Origin: Symsagittifera roscoffensis
Lineage: Eukaryota; Xenacoelomorpha; Acoela; Convolutidae
Direction: 5' to 3'
NCBI RefSeq assembly: GCF_963678635.1
Contig: NC_087067.1
Span: 15,819,639-15,883,638 of the forward strand
DNA: 64,000 bases
In this document: in pieces, positions 12,460 to 23,469 of the stretch
Position numbering within the stretch: position 1 is the stretch's first letter
How the letters are laid out: each line of letters opens with the position of its first letter
Program-made: the position numbers and the translations under genes
Notes under the pieces: model-generated
Told to the model about the DNA's origin: nothing
Databases searched by the model: none
What the model saw: the letters and a program-made list of their open reading frames with translations, nothing else

Positions 12460-15400
12460 TCTATCAGTGCGCGCTACAGAGGCGCGAGAACCGGTGCCCC
12501 TTTTACTACCGGACTGATTCATCTGCGGGTTGCAGATCTTATTACGGCGGACTGGGCTAGGGCGTCGCTACCACGCGCTAACGGGTAAAGTCCTGTTGGA
12601 TTATTGTCCTCAATCATTCAAACGAGGTTTCCAGTTTTCAAGTATGACTCTGGAGAAAGAAAATCTTTTCACTCAAGTGATAAGCGTTGGTACGTTCTCA
12701 CGGGGCCAACTCGACTAGATGACTTTTGCTTAGGATTGCGCTCAGTCGTAGTGCTTTGCTTTCAGTAATTGCATTTTTGCTCGAAGTATAGAGGCGTGAA
12801 ACTTCTTGCGTGGTGTGCAAACAGGAAATGGTTCAGAATTCACGCTTCAAGTTTGTCTTAATGTGAGCTGACGGTTGTTTAAAGACTGGCCAATTAAACA
12901 AAACTAGGTTATGAAAAGTTTCTCAGTGTTTTCTCGTTTTCCGAGAATGTTAGAAAAATCTTTTGGTGCTGCGGATGAGCCTTTCTTAAATAGCTACAGG
13001 ATCAAGGGCACTAAGTGGATAATTTTTTCTGATAAAATTTTTTGGTGCGAGCAAAACAGATTAAAATTAAATCCAGTTCTGGGCCGAGCCAACGAAGTGC
13101 GTACCTTCGGCGGACCAAATGACGGACGGATTTCCTTGCCCAGCAATGAAACGTTCTGTGCCCGTTAAAGAAAAGTTTGTATCCGTTGACGGAGCAACAT
13201 CTGTATAAAAACCATATGTCGTAATGTTCGTGGAAAAGCAGCCACAATGCTTTGCTGAGCTTCGTCGAATTTTTGCGAAGAATGCACTGAATTAAAATAT
13301 TCTGCATTTAGCGGATGGCGGTTGTCAGTAAATTAGTCACTTGAGTGGAAAATCAGAAATCATAGGCGTAATAATTTAGGCTTTTTGTTTTCATATTAAC
13401 ACGCAGTGATTTTTATTGAAAAAGGGCGGTACCGATCCGACCTTACCAAATAATCTCTTTGCATAAAAGCATGCAGATAATCAACAATTTGCTAAATTTT
13501 ACGATAGATAATTGTCAGTTGCATCATTACGAGTAGATGATGGCTATTTAATTTGATAAGATGCCTGCGGTTGAAATCAATGCCGACGAGAGAGACAATT
13601 ACGACCGGTGGACCCAACTAGACAGCATTAACAGCTTTAAAAAAATTTTTGAGGCAGATTTTCTAAAGGACTATGAATTGTGAGTTTTGACGGGGAGAGA
13701 CTGTGACCGAGTCAGAACCAATAGTTTTTGCTTGACTAGTTCTAATTCAGAAGAATCAGTTTTTGAACCATTTTTGCTTTAAGGCGGCGAACTAAAGTTT
13801 TTCCGGACAAGAACTGGATCGTTGGTTTAAGATGTGTCAGTGAATTTTGCAGTTTGATCAAGTTTTTCATTCAGTTTAGTAGAAGGTCATTTGAGAAGGA
13901 AGCTGATAAAAACTGCTGAGCCAGGCTTGAAAGGCTAATGCTTAGTTTTCAAAAAGTCAGGACCTTTCAACCAATCGCCTTTTTGCGATGCTTAAGCAGT
14001 TCTTCCGCGTATGCCGGTATTTGCTGATTTTTGCCACTGATCTCATGAAACCAATCATAAATTGCAGGGGCTTAGAAAATCTCCAAAAACCGATTAGCCA
14101 CAGGCAGTTTATTGCTAAAAGTCAACCATCGTAGTACAGTGGTGCTTTTTTTCAACAATTTTGTTCTTTCGGCTTCGATTGTTAATTATTTCTCGATTTC
14201 CAGTCTGAGATGGCTTGTCACTAATGATACTTGCAAGCCATGGAAACCAAAAGTTTTTCATTGCGGCAAACCTAATTTTTCCGAACAAAAAAAGACGGAG
14301 CGACCGTTCAGGAAAAAAACTTGAGCAAAAGGCACCCTAATACCTGTCATCATCGAACATATGCAATTCAATTTGATCAACCGGGGTGTCACAGAAACAG
14401 CGAAGAAATGTTAAACGGTCAAGTATTGGTAAACCGGAGTGCTATTCTATGAAATTTTTTTGAAGCCCGACTGAACAACGCTTATCACTTTTGTGGCGAG
14501 AAAAACGCCAGATACTTTTCTCGCAATGCCGGGTACGAACGTTGTACCGTGCGAAAAACTAATTGGGTCAAAGCCCGACGAGACTTATTTTAATACGGTG
14601 CGCTGCGTGACCGGTTTTGTTAGATGTTTGTTCACGCCACGAGTAGTGTTTAAGTTATAAATTTTGTTGTCCCACTTTAGAACTAACACATGCGTTGCTG
14701 CATCAACATTTAATTTGAACTGTCTACAGCATCATTTTTGCCGTTCTTTGGTTTTAATTTTTTTTTTGGCAAATTTGCGACCTTGCTGACAAAATTAGTT
14801 AATCCAAAGCTTTCTAAATTTAACAAACCAAGACTTTGCTCAATTTTAACGATTAGTTTGGATGAGCGATGGAACCTAGAAAAATTCGCTGTCATCACTC
14901 AAACTGGTGGAGTCAAAAGTGCTTAAAAAATGGCCAAACCAAACGTTTAAAGAGTTTAAACGGTATTTTGAGACCGTTTCATTTCTTGTAACAAATTTTT
15001 ACGGTTGGTGTTAATCATCTCCGCGAGCTTCTCGCCGATTATATTTTTTCGTTAATAATTGGCGGATAAGGCGGCTTGTTTTAACGATTATGATTGTTGG
15101 CGCTGACTATTAAAAATTTATAAACTCATCTTCGGGTCAGAAAAATGGTTGAGCAGCGTAATAGTGTACTCATACTCCGACTCGCAGAAGATGATTCCAC
15201 TTCCGATTAAGATAAAATTTGATATTCGAAAGTTGAGTTTGGGACAACTCCTATACCGCCTCTAATCGACGGTTGAGATAAAGTTGGAAACTGCCTAGTT
15301 TGCGTAGTTTGACGCGAGCCAATGGGCTTCACTATAGCCTTAATAGATGTTAGCGTAACGTGTGGAAAAGGTTGAATGTCATTTTGGAACATGTTTTTCT

Positions 15401-16700
15401 CGATGTTACAGGGAAACGGATTTGCGATAACGATAAAAAGTTCACATCAAAAAGACAAGTCGAGACCAAAATCGTCGGTTGGAAAGAAGAATTAACAACC
15501 GGGTGACACGGAATGAATCGAAACAAGCAGCACTCGGTGACGGTTTGGTTTTTTGCAGACTGATTTTCTTCGGTAGTTTTGTTCATCCATCTTTCTTTCC
15601 ATCGACTTCCGGCTACTATTTTCTAGCAACTCAAAACAATTTTCGCTAAGCGGAAGGGAAAAACTGTAATTTCATCCGACCTATTAACGTAAAAATAACA
15701 AAAAGAAGATGTTAGCAACTCAAAAAATTTTACTTCAATTAACTTATAAGCTCGTTTAAAACTTATAAGTTTGTTTAAGAAGCGTTTTTATAGATAAACA
15801 GCATCTTTACAATCTATTTTTTGATTTCTGGGGTTCAGATATTTTAGCATAAAAGAGAGAGCTTGCTCCTAAGATGAAACTTTTTTAGATCTGAGAACGC
15901 TAAAAAAAATTAGTTTATGATCAAAAAAGAATTCTAAAAAAATTAAAACAAAGTCTACGGGTACGCCTTTGTATACTGTAATAATCACTAAGCAATTACA
16001 AACTTACTTGGTGCGTCTACGGAGTGACAATAAACGGCCCGGAACTTAAGCAACCATGTTGTTGTATTGACCTTAAAATAGACAATCCATAGGAGTAATT
16101 TTTGAGGTCAGAAAACAATTCAAACCAACACACAGAACTACCAATAAAACGGGCAGCGACGATGGGAGAACTTTCTCATGATCGATATGCGACGTTTCTA
16201 TAACGGAATGGTTCGAAAAATTCAGCCGAGTTAAGTTAGCTGTTATAAGTTTCAAACCACTAACTATTGAAAAAAATTGAGGTGAGACATCGGCTCAAAC
16301 ATTTCACTCAACAAAACAAAAGTTAGAGCGGAGGCAACCAATAGAGCTTTTAAAACAAAAAATACCAAATTTTAGTGCTTAACTATGTTTTATGCAAAGA
16401 AATTGAAGTTTTATATCAAATTTTTTTTTTGGTTTACTCAAAACTTTCGTAAGTTCCCTTTAAATTTAGTTTTAAAAACCCTGTCGCACAAGTTGATGTT
16501 CAAGTATTGTTAACCAATATTTATGAATAACGGTCTGTTTTAGTTCGATTTTAATTCAAAAAGTGTTGAGCAGAAACTTACTGAATCGAATTCGGCTTTA
16601 ATTCAACTTTCTTACTTTTTTGTCTTGAAATTTTGATCTCAGATGTCAGTCGGTATCTAGTTGCTGACATCTGTGGTATACTTTGTGAGTATGCGCAAAC
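12460..16700. other. Compositionally distinct, less AT-rich block without a clear gene
   Basis: From about 12460 the sequence becomes visibly less AT-rich and richer in CG dinucleotides, and it returns to background by about 16700. Boundaries are judged by eye. All open frames are short and none shows a recognisable domain. One short segment, 13561-13679, reads from an ATG for 39 codons into a good donor (GTGAGT) and could be an isolated exon. I found no matching terminal repeats at the two edges. It could be an ancient insertion, a decayed gene or transposon, or simply a different isochore. Confidence 0.4.
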
Positions 16701-18240
16701 AATATTTTTTCAGTTTGTAACGAGTATATAACAATATGGTGGTTTCCTATGTGGGAAACTTCAAACCGAGGAGAAAAAAACGGGAGAAGTACAAAATGCG
16801 AAGTACAAATTTTTTCGGTTAGGTTTTTTCCGCAAAACTAATTAGTCATTTCCCCCTCAGTAAAGATGCTTGATTCCCGAGTCGCGGGACCAATTTCATC
16901 TTCGATATTCAAGATGGGAAAAACTCAAAATAAACTATTTGAATTCAGGGTTTTTTTTTAGTTATCAATCTAATTTCAAACCCATTTTTTGTTACTCAAC
17001 ATTTTTAAAACAATTTTGCAGAAATTTCGCTTTTGATGAGAATTGTATGATAAACATTTTTGGTCAACCCGAGGGTCTCCCTAAAGATGCGAGACTAACT
17101 TCTAAATGAGCATCAACCTTCGTTACAACACAACAGTTGACGCTCATGTAATATTGGGGGAATCTGCACTCTAGCTAATCAGAATAGAGCAAAAGAATTT
17201 CGAAACACAGAACTCCGTAGAACGTTTTCCGTAGAATTTTATATGCTATTTTCCACTTTCACCTCACAATTCAGTTTCTCCGTTTTGATAGACATTTTTC
17301 GGGTTATGGTTGCTAAATGCGTGATGATACAATGAAAGAATTTTGAACAAAAAATGTTCAGATTTGTTAGATTATCATCATGCAGAATTTCCCTGCGTTG
17401 TGACATCGACATTGTCAAACGTTTTTGGCTCATTTCTCTCCCTCTCATTTCAAATTTTTCATGTCATTAGAGAACGAGTTTGCACAATAATTTCTACAAG
17501 CAAATTACCATATCAACAAAGTGTGAGTTTTACTAGGGGTGGGAAACTGAATGAGGGACCTTTTTTCAGGTGAAATTTGTTCCACGTCAACCAAATATAA
17601 TCAACTTTAATCAATATTGACCCATTTTATTTGCCCATTTCGTCTTTGAGTTTGCATTGAAATTGCTGATAGTCAATGCATCTAAGAGACGTTGGCTTAT
17701 GTGAAATTTTGGAGTATCACTTCAGCAGTTTTCAAATCAACTCAAATATAAATGTTTAATTTTTTTCTTCACATTCTTTTGATTATTTTCTTTACGATAT
17801 TTTTTTATTCCATAAAAATGTGTGAGCACATCGTTTCATTTTGCTAGATAACATAGCCGATTAACCATTTTTTGTTGCAGAATTTTTCCGCTAAAACGAA
17901 AAGATATTTATTAAAATTGTTTCTTCGGTAAAATCTCGTGTTCAGATAAAACAAATAGTTACAAGACATTTAACTTTTAGGAATTTAATCTTTAAAGTTA
18001 TTTTAAACTTCTTTTAAAGAATGTTTTTGGGTAACAATAATTTGGCAAAGTAGGAGACTATAATTGAATAAACTCGATTTCAAGAGTTATTACCTTTGGA
18101 AAAAATCACGTTTATAACCGATTGTAAATCTTCTAAATGCATAACATTGGTAATTATCAACGGTTTTTTTCACAAAATCTGTAGCTTGCTTTTTTTTAAA
18201 AAAAAAACAAAGATTAACTGCATAAAATGGCTTGCACCGT
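16700..18240. other. AT-rich non-coding DNA
   Basis: No gene was recognised. Short imperfect palindromes occur (GGTTTCC-TATGTG-GGAAACTTC near 16741, CCCGAGTCGCGGG near 16875), but no element can be bounded. Confidence 0.45.
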
Positions 18241-18242
18241 GA

Positions 18243-18469
18243 GGCGAAATTTCGTAACAGGCGACCATTCGTAACAGGGGACAATTCGTAACCAGCGACA
18301 ATAGAATAAACGGGGATTACTGATTCACGTGCAATATTCCTCTCGGATATCCCGCCGGATGTCAGCGCAGCGGAGCAAGCATATTTTACTTGCCAATGCC
18401 TTGTTACGAATTGTCGCTCGTTACGAATTGTCGCATATAACGAATTGTCGCCTGTTCCCAATTTTCGCC
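18243..18469 (+). mobile_element. Foldback element built of 17-bp subrepeats, copy 1
   Basis: Both arms are made of 17-bp units in inverted orientation. The left arm has about four units of the form CGTAACAGGCGACAATT. The right arm has four consecutive units: TTGTTACGAATTGTCGC, TCGTTACGAATTGTCGC, ATATAACGAATTGTCGC and CTGTTCCCAATTTTCGC. The roughly 100-bp core contains AGCGCAGCGGAGCAAGC and a TATTCCTCTC motif, and is shared with the copy at 41698-41900. No coding capacity for a transposase is present. A long frame on the minus strand across this element (18090-18713) is best explained by the repeat itself. No target-site duplication could be fixed. Confidence 0.75.
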
Positions 18470-18479
18470 CTACCGGCTC

Positions 18480-20235
18480 GCACACAAAACCTTCATTGTC
18501 TTTTACAAGCGCATTTGTTAAAACCCTTATTTGATTACCATTAAAAGGAACTCGAACAAAAAAATGAGAAAACTCAACTTTTTCCGCCAAAATAAGGCCC
18601 AGGTTGACACTTAATTGTTCTTGTTTATTATTTTCATTGGTTGAATTCAGTTTTTTGATTGACCCAAATGACTTGTTTTTGATCCAAATTTTACAAGACA
18701 CAATGACATTCACAACAACTTCAAAATAGCGTACTATTGCATTTTATTTTAATTTTTATACACACTACACATCATTGCTAAGATCTTTTCAACCATTCTA
18801 AAGTTTTACATGGAGCTCGCTTTAAAATTGATGTATAAAAATTGAAATTAGTGAGGAAATAAAGCTTTTGTTGTTTTCAAATTAACCTCGTCTCAAATCA
18901 AACTACTAGCGGTAAATGATGCTGCAAGCTACCAGCAAAATTTGATTGTTGGAACAGATTTTAAACTTTTTGCAATCGACTGATTTTTTGCAACAAAATG
19001 GTTTCCTGCTGAAGAGTTTTCTGAAAAATTGTCTGCCTATGTTAAATAAATCGTGTATTGATCCCTTATGGCGCCTGCTTTTTTTTTCAAATTTTTTTAA
19101 TTTTCTTGGGTACTTTTTTGGTTTTTAAAATTTGATGAAATGGGCTCACATAAATTGTTTAGTTTCCTGAAAACTAAGAAAAAATTGTTATTGAGTAGGC
19201 GAAAAAAACTTTGCCACTGGATTGTCGAAAAACACTTCTTGATGTTTTTTAACTACTAAATTTAGGTTGCTCGCTAAAATTTCAAAAACTCGCTACGTAA
19301 ACTAACAAATAACTGAAAAACTCAAGTTAAAATATTAATTTTTGCTGAAAAAAAAACACTTATTATTTATTTCTAACAGTTTTTTTTCGAGGCCACAGAT
19401 CAACCCAGGAAATCAATTGAAACGCATAGATTCTATTTTTTTTCCACCTTTTTCTTTTGCTTGATAGACGAGAAAATTTGTACAAAAACAATATACAAAA
19501 AAAGGTTAAAAGTTGTTTTGAAGATTTTTTTGTTATAGAAAATCCGTATTGAAAAGAGGAGGTCAAAAATGGGATAAAACCAGTTTAGAAAGGATTGAAA
19601 TAGATTTTTTGAGCTATATTTTTTGGATCAGACTCAATCATCTTTGCTTTAGTTTTTTGCTATATTGTCTGCATAAAATTGATAGAAATCTTTTTCTTGT
19701 CAAATGAGAGCAGCAATATCACACTTATACTTCAAAAAAATATCTTGTTCAATTCAGATTTCTGGGCTGATTAGAACTATTTCTTCATCGGTTATATATA
19801 GTTTTATGTTGAACAATTGAGCTTTTAGTTTCCCAAATTTTTGATTTGTTGCAAGTTTTTAACCAGTATTTGGATTTTTTTATGTAAGAAATATGACACT
19901 TTGCTGAAAATTTTTGATTCATTCTAAATTAATTAATTCTTTCATCTTAGGGATGCTAGTCCTCACTTTTTCGATTGATGATTTTGGTTTTTCTCTTTCG
20001 CGAGTTTCGATAAATAATAAAATAAGGTTTTATAAGAAATTTGAAAAAAAACTGCTGGCTTTTTTGATCCTTTTATCTTTGCTCTGTGAATCTCAGACGT
20101 TTTTCTATAGGATTTTTGATAAATGTTTTATTGAAAAATGTCGACTTTTGTTTTGTTGTTTTTGAAAGTCGATAAACGTAGTTCAGACTCTTACACTTTT
20201 TACCATTGGCTTTTTGACGTTTGTTCAAAACTTTA
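18480..20235. other. AT-rich non-coding DNA
   Basis: No exon, RNA gene or bounded repeat was seen. The sequence is dominated by poly-T and poly-A stretches. Confidence 0.5.
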
Positions 20236-20239
20236 GTTC

Positions 20240-20510
20240 ATTTCCAAGTTTCAAGGAAGGCAGGCACACTATCTAATAGTGAAAGGGTGAAGGTCACGAA
20301 AAACGTGATCAACTTCTAATTTCAAAAATGGTTTTTAATCAGTTTTCCTGGCAAAAAAAATGTCATAAATTGTTCGAAAAGAGCTTCAGGGGCATATATT
20401 TTTTTTGTTGCAAGTCAAATATTGAGATTTCTTCACAAAAAATTGGTCTTTTTTTCTGTTAAGTTCGTTCATTGGCTTTTTTCCAACTGACTGTTGGCTC
20501 TGTTTGATTT
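20240..20510 (+). repeat. Dispersed repeat R1, copy a
   Basis: This segment contains AAAAACGTGATCAACTTCTA, then ATTGTTCGAAAAGAGCTT, then GTTCGTTCATTGGCTTTTTT, and ends CTGACTGTTGGCTCTGTTTG. The same ordered blocks occur at 56815-57300 and 58640-59070. It lies 0.6 kb upstream of the PDE3-like start. Confidence 0.55.
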
Positions 20511-20912
20511 GTTGATCATTTTTTTATCAATCAGCTACGTTGTAAAATCAAAGACTCATGGTTACTTCCACAATTTCATTTTTTGTTCTCTCCATGTCTC
20601 AGAAGTTGATGGTAAGGAATTTATTTGTATGCTGTGGAAAAATTGAATTTTTTTTCTTCACCCCTCAAATTTGATATTATGATAATTTAGTAAAACGCCA
20701 TTCAAAATACTCTAAATGTTCAAACTCTGGTATCATTCCCATCTAATGTTTTTTTAATTATTGGAAGGTACATTTTTAAGTCTACCGTTAAATCGAAAGA
20801 AGCAACAAAATGGTTAAATTTCATTTTGAAAAAGGTTTTTTTTTTGCCAGAAAAGACTGAAGAAATCACTAAAAAGCCCCAAAACAGCGGTAATAGATTG
20901 ATCTTTTAGCAA

Positions 20913-21065
20913 ATGTCTGATTTAGGTCTAGATGAAGAAACATACGGAGAAAGTATTATCAATCAGCCAACAGGAAGTCAGAGAATAGCATACCAACAAC
21001 AAAATCAGCTAAAACAACCCCAGATAAGAGTAAAAATCAACAGTAAACAACAACAATATACATAA
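20913..21065 (+). CDS. Upstream ORF, 50 codons, in the presumed 5' leader of the PDE3-like gene
   Basis: A possible splice acceptor (ATCTTTTAG, ending 20909) lies three bases before an ATG at 20913. The frame runs 50 codons (starting MSDLGLDEETYGES, then Gln/Asn-rich) to TAA at 21063-21065. It is in the same frame as the main ATG at 21090 but separated from it by TAA and two TGA codons within 24 bases. Its acidic then Gln-rich composition looks more protein-like than nearby random frames. It could be a regulatory upstream ORF, or the true N-terminal exon of another splice form. I found no donor here that would join it in phase to the membrane exon. Confidence 0.3.
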   Translation: MSDLGLDEETYGESIINQPTGSQRIAYQQQNQLKQPQIRVKINSKQQQYT

Positions 21066-21089
21066 GAAGACGCGTGAAGAGGGTGAAGA

Positions 21090-21195
21090 ATGTGGGTTGT
21101 GTGGGCGGTGCTGCCCTTCTTATTCTGTCTCTCGATCTCCACTTGTCTCATCTGGTCACGCCGTCCCGCCCTGTCCTCTCAGAAGATACTCTCAG
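21090..21195 (+). CDS. PDE3: PDE3-like phosphodiesterase, exon 1 (residues 1-36, first membrane segment)
   Basis: This is the first coding exon of a membrane-anchored class I cyclic nucleotide phosphodiesterase of the PDE3 type, which hydrolyses cAMP and cGMP at internal membranes. The ATG at 21090 has an in-frame TGA six bases upstream (21084-21086) and no polypyrimidine tract before it, so it is the likely start. It encodes MWVVWAVLPFLFCLSISTCLIW, a hydrophobic segment (residues 3-22), followed by SRRPALSSQKILS. The exon ends in phase 1 at TCAG, followed by GTAAAG. The segment matches in character the second or third membrane helix of vertebrate PDE3A, so an upstream helix present in vertebrates is absent or undetected. 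The family call rests on all five exons together. Confidence 0.65.
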
Positions 21196-21227
21196 GTAAA
21201 GCTTTTTGATTTTTTAATCTTAGCTTA

Positions 21228-21426
21228 CTCAGTGGCAAAACATGGCCTTTAAGTTCACCCTTTAAAAACTAGGAAAACGCCAAAACAACAGAAAAACAAA
21301 TCGAAAAGGCGTTGTGTTTTAATTAATTAAAACACACCACGCCGCTTTTTCCATTTTTCCTCCTTTTTTAAAATCTTATATCTTAAATTTTCTAGGGTGA
21401 ACTTGAAAACATATTTTACCACTGAG
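21228..21426. mobile_element. TA-flanked miniature inverted-repeat element (199 bp)
   Basis: The left end reads CTCAGTGGCAAAACATGG and continues to AAGTTCACCCT. The right end, reversed, reads CTCAGTGGTAAAATATG and continues to AAGTTCACCCT. Each end is bordered by TA (21226-21227 and 21427-21428), as in Tc1/mariner-type insertions. The centre is a perfect 22-bp palindrome at 21314-21335 (GTGTTTTAATT/AATTAAAACAC). It carries no protein. The superfamily call is tentative because TA is common in this AT-rich DNA. Confidence 0.6.
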
Positions 21427-21429
21427 TAC

Positions 21430-22100
21430 ACTCTGAATTGAGGTAAAGTTACCTTAAGTCACTTAAGGTCAGCGATAGCAAGATAAATTTTACCTCATGT
21501 TAACCTTAAAATTACCTAAGGTGAAACTTAACCTTAAAAAAGAAATGTAATTTAATGTATGTTCAGGTAATGTTTGCAAAAAAATTTTTTCCACAGCCCA
21601 AAAATGTTCATTTTTTATGAGACTGAGCTTTGCAGGCTTTCCCTGTGGCGGGTCGTCCTGTATACGATTTGCATGTAAAATGCGAGTCAAGCTAACCCAA
21701 TGTTCAAAATACTGGATTTTTTTTGCTAATTGCATCTGATTTCTGATTTTTCTTGCTATAGTGAAAAACCCGGCAAACAACTAATAAATAAGTTAAGATA
21801 AAAAATTACCGTAAAATTTAAAATTTGCGGGGAATTGCTTTAAATTTTATCTCAAGTGACCTCAAGTTTGCCTGAAAAATTTACCTTAACTATGAAGGTA
21901 AGACTACCTTAGGCCGTCTAAACTTAGCTCACCTCAACTTTACACTAAAACTTGAGGTGAAATTACCTTTAATCTTAACTGAATATACCCCAAGCTTACT
22001 TGAAATGTTTATTAAGTGAATCCTCTGTTAAGGTAAACTTTCAATGTAAGCTTGGGGTAACTTAACGTAAAATTCAAGGTATTTTCACCTCATCAAAGTA
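21430..22100. repeat. ACCTTAAG / AAGGTAA motif cluster in intron 1
   Basis: Variants of AAGGTAA, TTACCTT, CTTAAGGT, GAGGTGA and TGACCTCAAG recur on both strands about every 20-50 bases at both ends of this segment. A perfect 14-bp inverted pair, TACCCCAAGCTTAC (21986-21999) and GTAAGCTTGGGGTA (22046-22059), forms a potential hairpin. It could be the subterminal repeats of a foldback transposon. AGGTCA-like half-sites also resemble nuclear-receptor sites, but that is only a resemblance. Confidence 0.5.
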
Positions 22101-22329
22101 TTTTTTTTCTACTCCCCTTCCTCATTCAGCAAATATTTTTTTAATATTACTTATGCATTACGGTTATATGCGTGAATTTTTGTTGTGAGGTATTAAGATG
22201 AAATACAATATTTCAAGTGCAATTTCAAATGCAATTTCTGTTATGACAACTAACAGTTGTTTTTTTTTCTAATTGAAATTGAAATGGGGAGTGGGTGAAA
22301 TGATCCAATAGACAATGTTTCTGTTGTAG

Positions 22330-22488
22330 GATGTCTCTGTCTGTTTTTTGCGGAGACGCTCACCTGTCTGCTTCTTCCCTCGGAACTCCTCACTTCAGTG
22401 CAGATGTGTGCCACTGTACTCTGTGTACTGCTAGTAGCTCTCCTCGCCACCCAGATGAAACTGAAAGACATCTTCTTCACCATTATAG
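22330..22488 (+). CDS. PDE3: PDE3-like phosphodiesterase, exon 2 (residues 36-89, membrane segments)
   Basis: The acceptor is CTGTTGTAG and the donor ATAG followed by GTCAGA. It enters and leaves in phase 1, joining exon 1 through a Gly codon and exon 3 through an Ala codon. It encodes two or three membrane spans: CLCLFFAETLTCLLLPSELL (37-56), MCATVLCVLLVALLA (61-75), and the start of a third at KDIFFTII (81-88). From memory, vertebrate PDE3A has at this place a helix ending in EAL, then a hydrophobic run ending LRLRLG, then a span reading IALTS. The present protein keeps that order, and its join with exon 3 reads IIALTF. Codon use is clearly coding-like and GC-richer than the flanks. Confidence 0.65.
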
Positions 22489-23135
22489 GTCAGAAAAGCT
22501 AAAAAAAAATGGATCTGCCCGGGTTCACAAAAATGCTTAGCATAAAAGAGTCTCAAACATTTTCACAGATCAAAAAAGATTGTATAAAAATTGCAAAAAA
22601 AATAGTTTTTTCATACTGAATTTTAATGAAAAGCACTTTTCGCCCCACGCTGGAATTAAATAACAAATTGTTGTCCTATTTTTTATCACAGAAGTTGTGT
22701 AAAAATATCAAAAGCAGTTTTTTATACTATGAAATTGAATGATAAGGATGTTTCCACACTCCATGAAATTGTGCAATAAGCAGTTTTTCATTAATGAAAA
22801 TGCAAAAAAAAATGTTTCGAAGTTTTGTATTTGGTCCAAAAACCAAATAACTAAGACTGCCAGTTGCCACGCAGAAAAAATGCATTTGGTGACTCGGGCC
22901 ACGTAAAATTTTGAGAACATTTTTACTCAGAGTTATATACTAAAAACGTAGTTTTTTTTGTATATGACTCGAAAGTTTTTATTTTGAAAGTTTTGGTAGT
23001 TGAGACAAGAGGCCTTTTTTGGCGATTTTAGGTTTTCTTAGCATAAAAAAACAATTAAATAAAAATTGTGCTTTTAAAAAAATACAAGCTTGAGCTTGTG
23101 ATTTTTGATTTTTGGGCAAAAAACTCAACCTGGAC

Positions 23136-23335
23136 NNNNNNNNNNNNNNNNNNNNNNNNNNNNNNNNNNNNNNNNNNNNNNNNNNNNNNNNNNNNNNNNN
23201 NNNNNNNNNNNNNNNNNNNNNNNNNNNNNNNNNNNNNNNNNNNNNNNNNNNNNNNNNNNNNNNNNNNNNNNNNNNNNNNNNNNNNNNNNNNNNNNNNNNN
23301 NNNNNNNNNNNNNNNNNNNNNNNNNNNNNNNNNNN
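23136..23335. other. Assembly gap, 200 N
   Basis: Exactly 200 unknown bases, probably a placeholder of fixed size between contigs. Any open frame running through it is an artefact. Confidence 0.98.
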
Positions 23336-23469
23336 CCAATGAGAAACGAGAAAAGACATAATTAATCCAAAAAAAATAATAATTTTTTATTAATTTCTTC
23401 TTTGTCTCAATTCTGATTGGTTGAAACATTATTTGTCTAAATACTGACCAGTCTGAATACGCGGTTGTC

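Larger units (their letters stand above)
21196..22329 (+). other. Intron 1 of the PDE3-like gene (1,134 bp)
   Basis: The intron begins GTAAAG and ends TCTGTTGTAG. Much of it is occupied by a TA-flanked miniature element (21228-21426) and a segment crowded with ACCTTAAG / CTTAAGGT motifs (21430-22100). Both junctions are phase 1. Confidence 0.65.

Noticed and set aside
12911-13307. Overlapping 85- and 98-codon frames on opposite strands
   Set aside because: Both fall in the less AT-rich block where stops are rarer. Neither has a recognisable domain or conserved splice sites.
18400-18470. Regular 17-bp repeats that might suggest a CRISPR array
   Set aside because: There are no spacers between units, the arms are mirrored, and the context is an animal nuclear genome.
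18090-18713. 207-codon frame on the minus strand, the longest in the window
   Set aside because: It runs straight through the foldback element with 17-bp repeats. The frame is not preserved in the second copy at 41698, and no domain is recognised.
13561-21195. Joining the ATG frame at 13561-13679 to the first membrane exon
   Set aside because: The phases fit (phase 2 into 21089), but the required acceptor GAGGGTGAAG has no polypyrimidine tract and lies in purine-rich sequence. It would leave a 7.4-kb intron with poor support.
22979-23429. Several frames spanning 23136-23335
   Set aside because: They cross the run of N, so most of each translation is unknown sequence.
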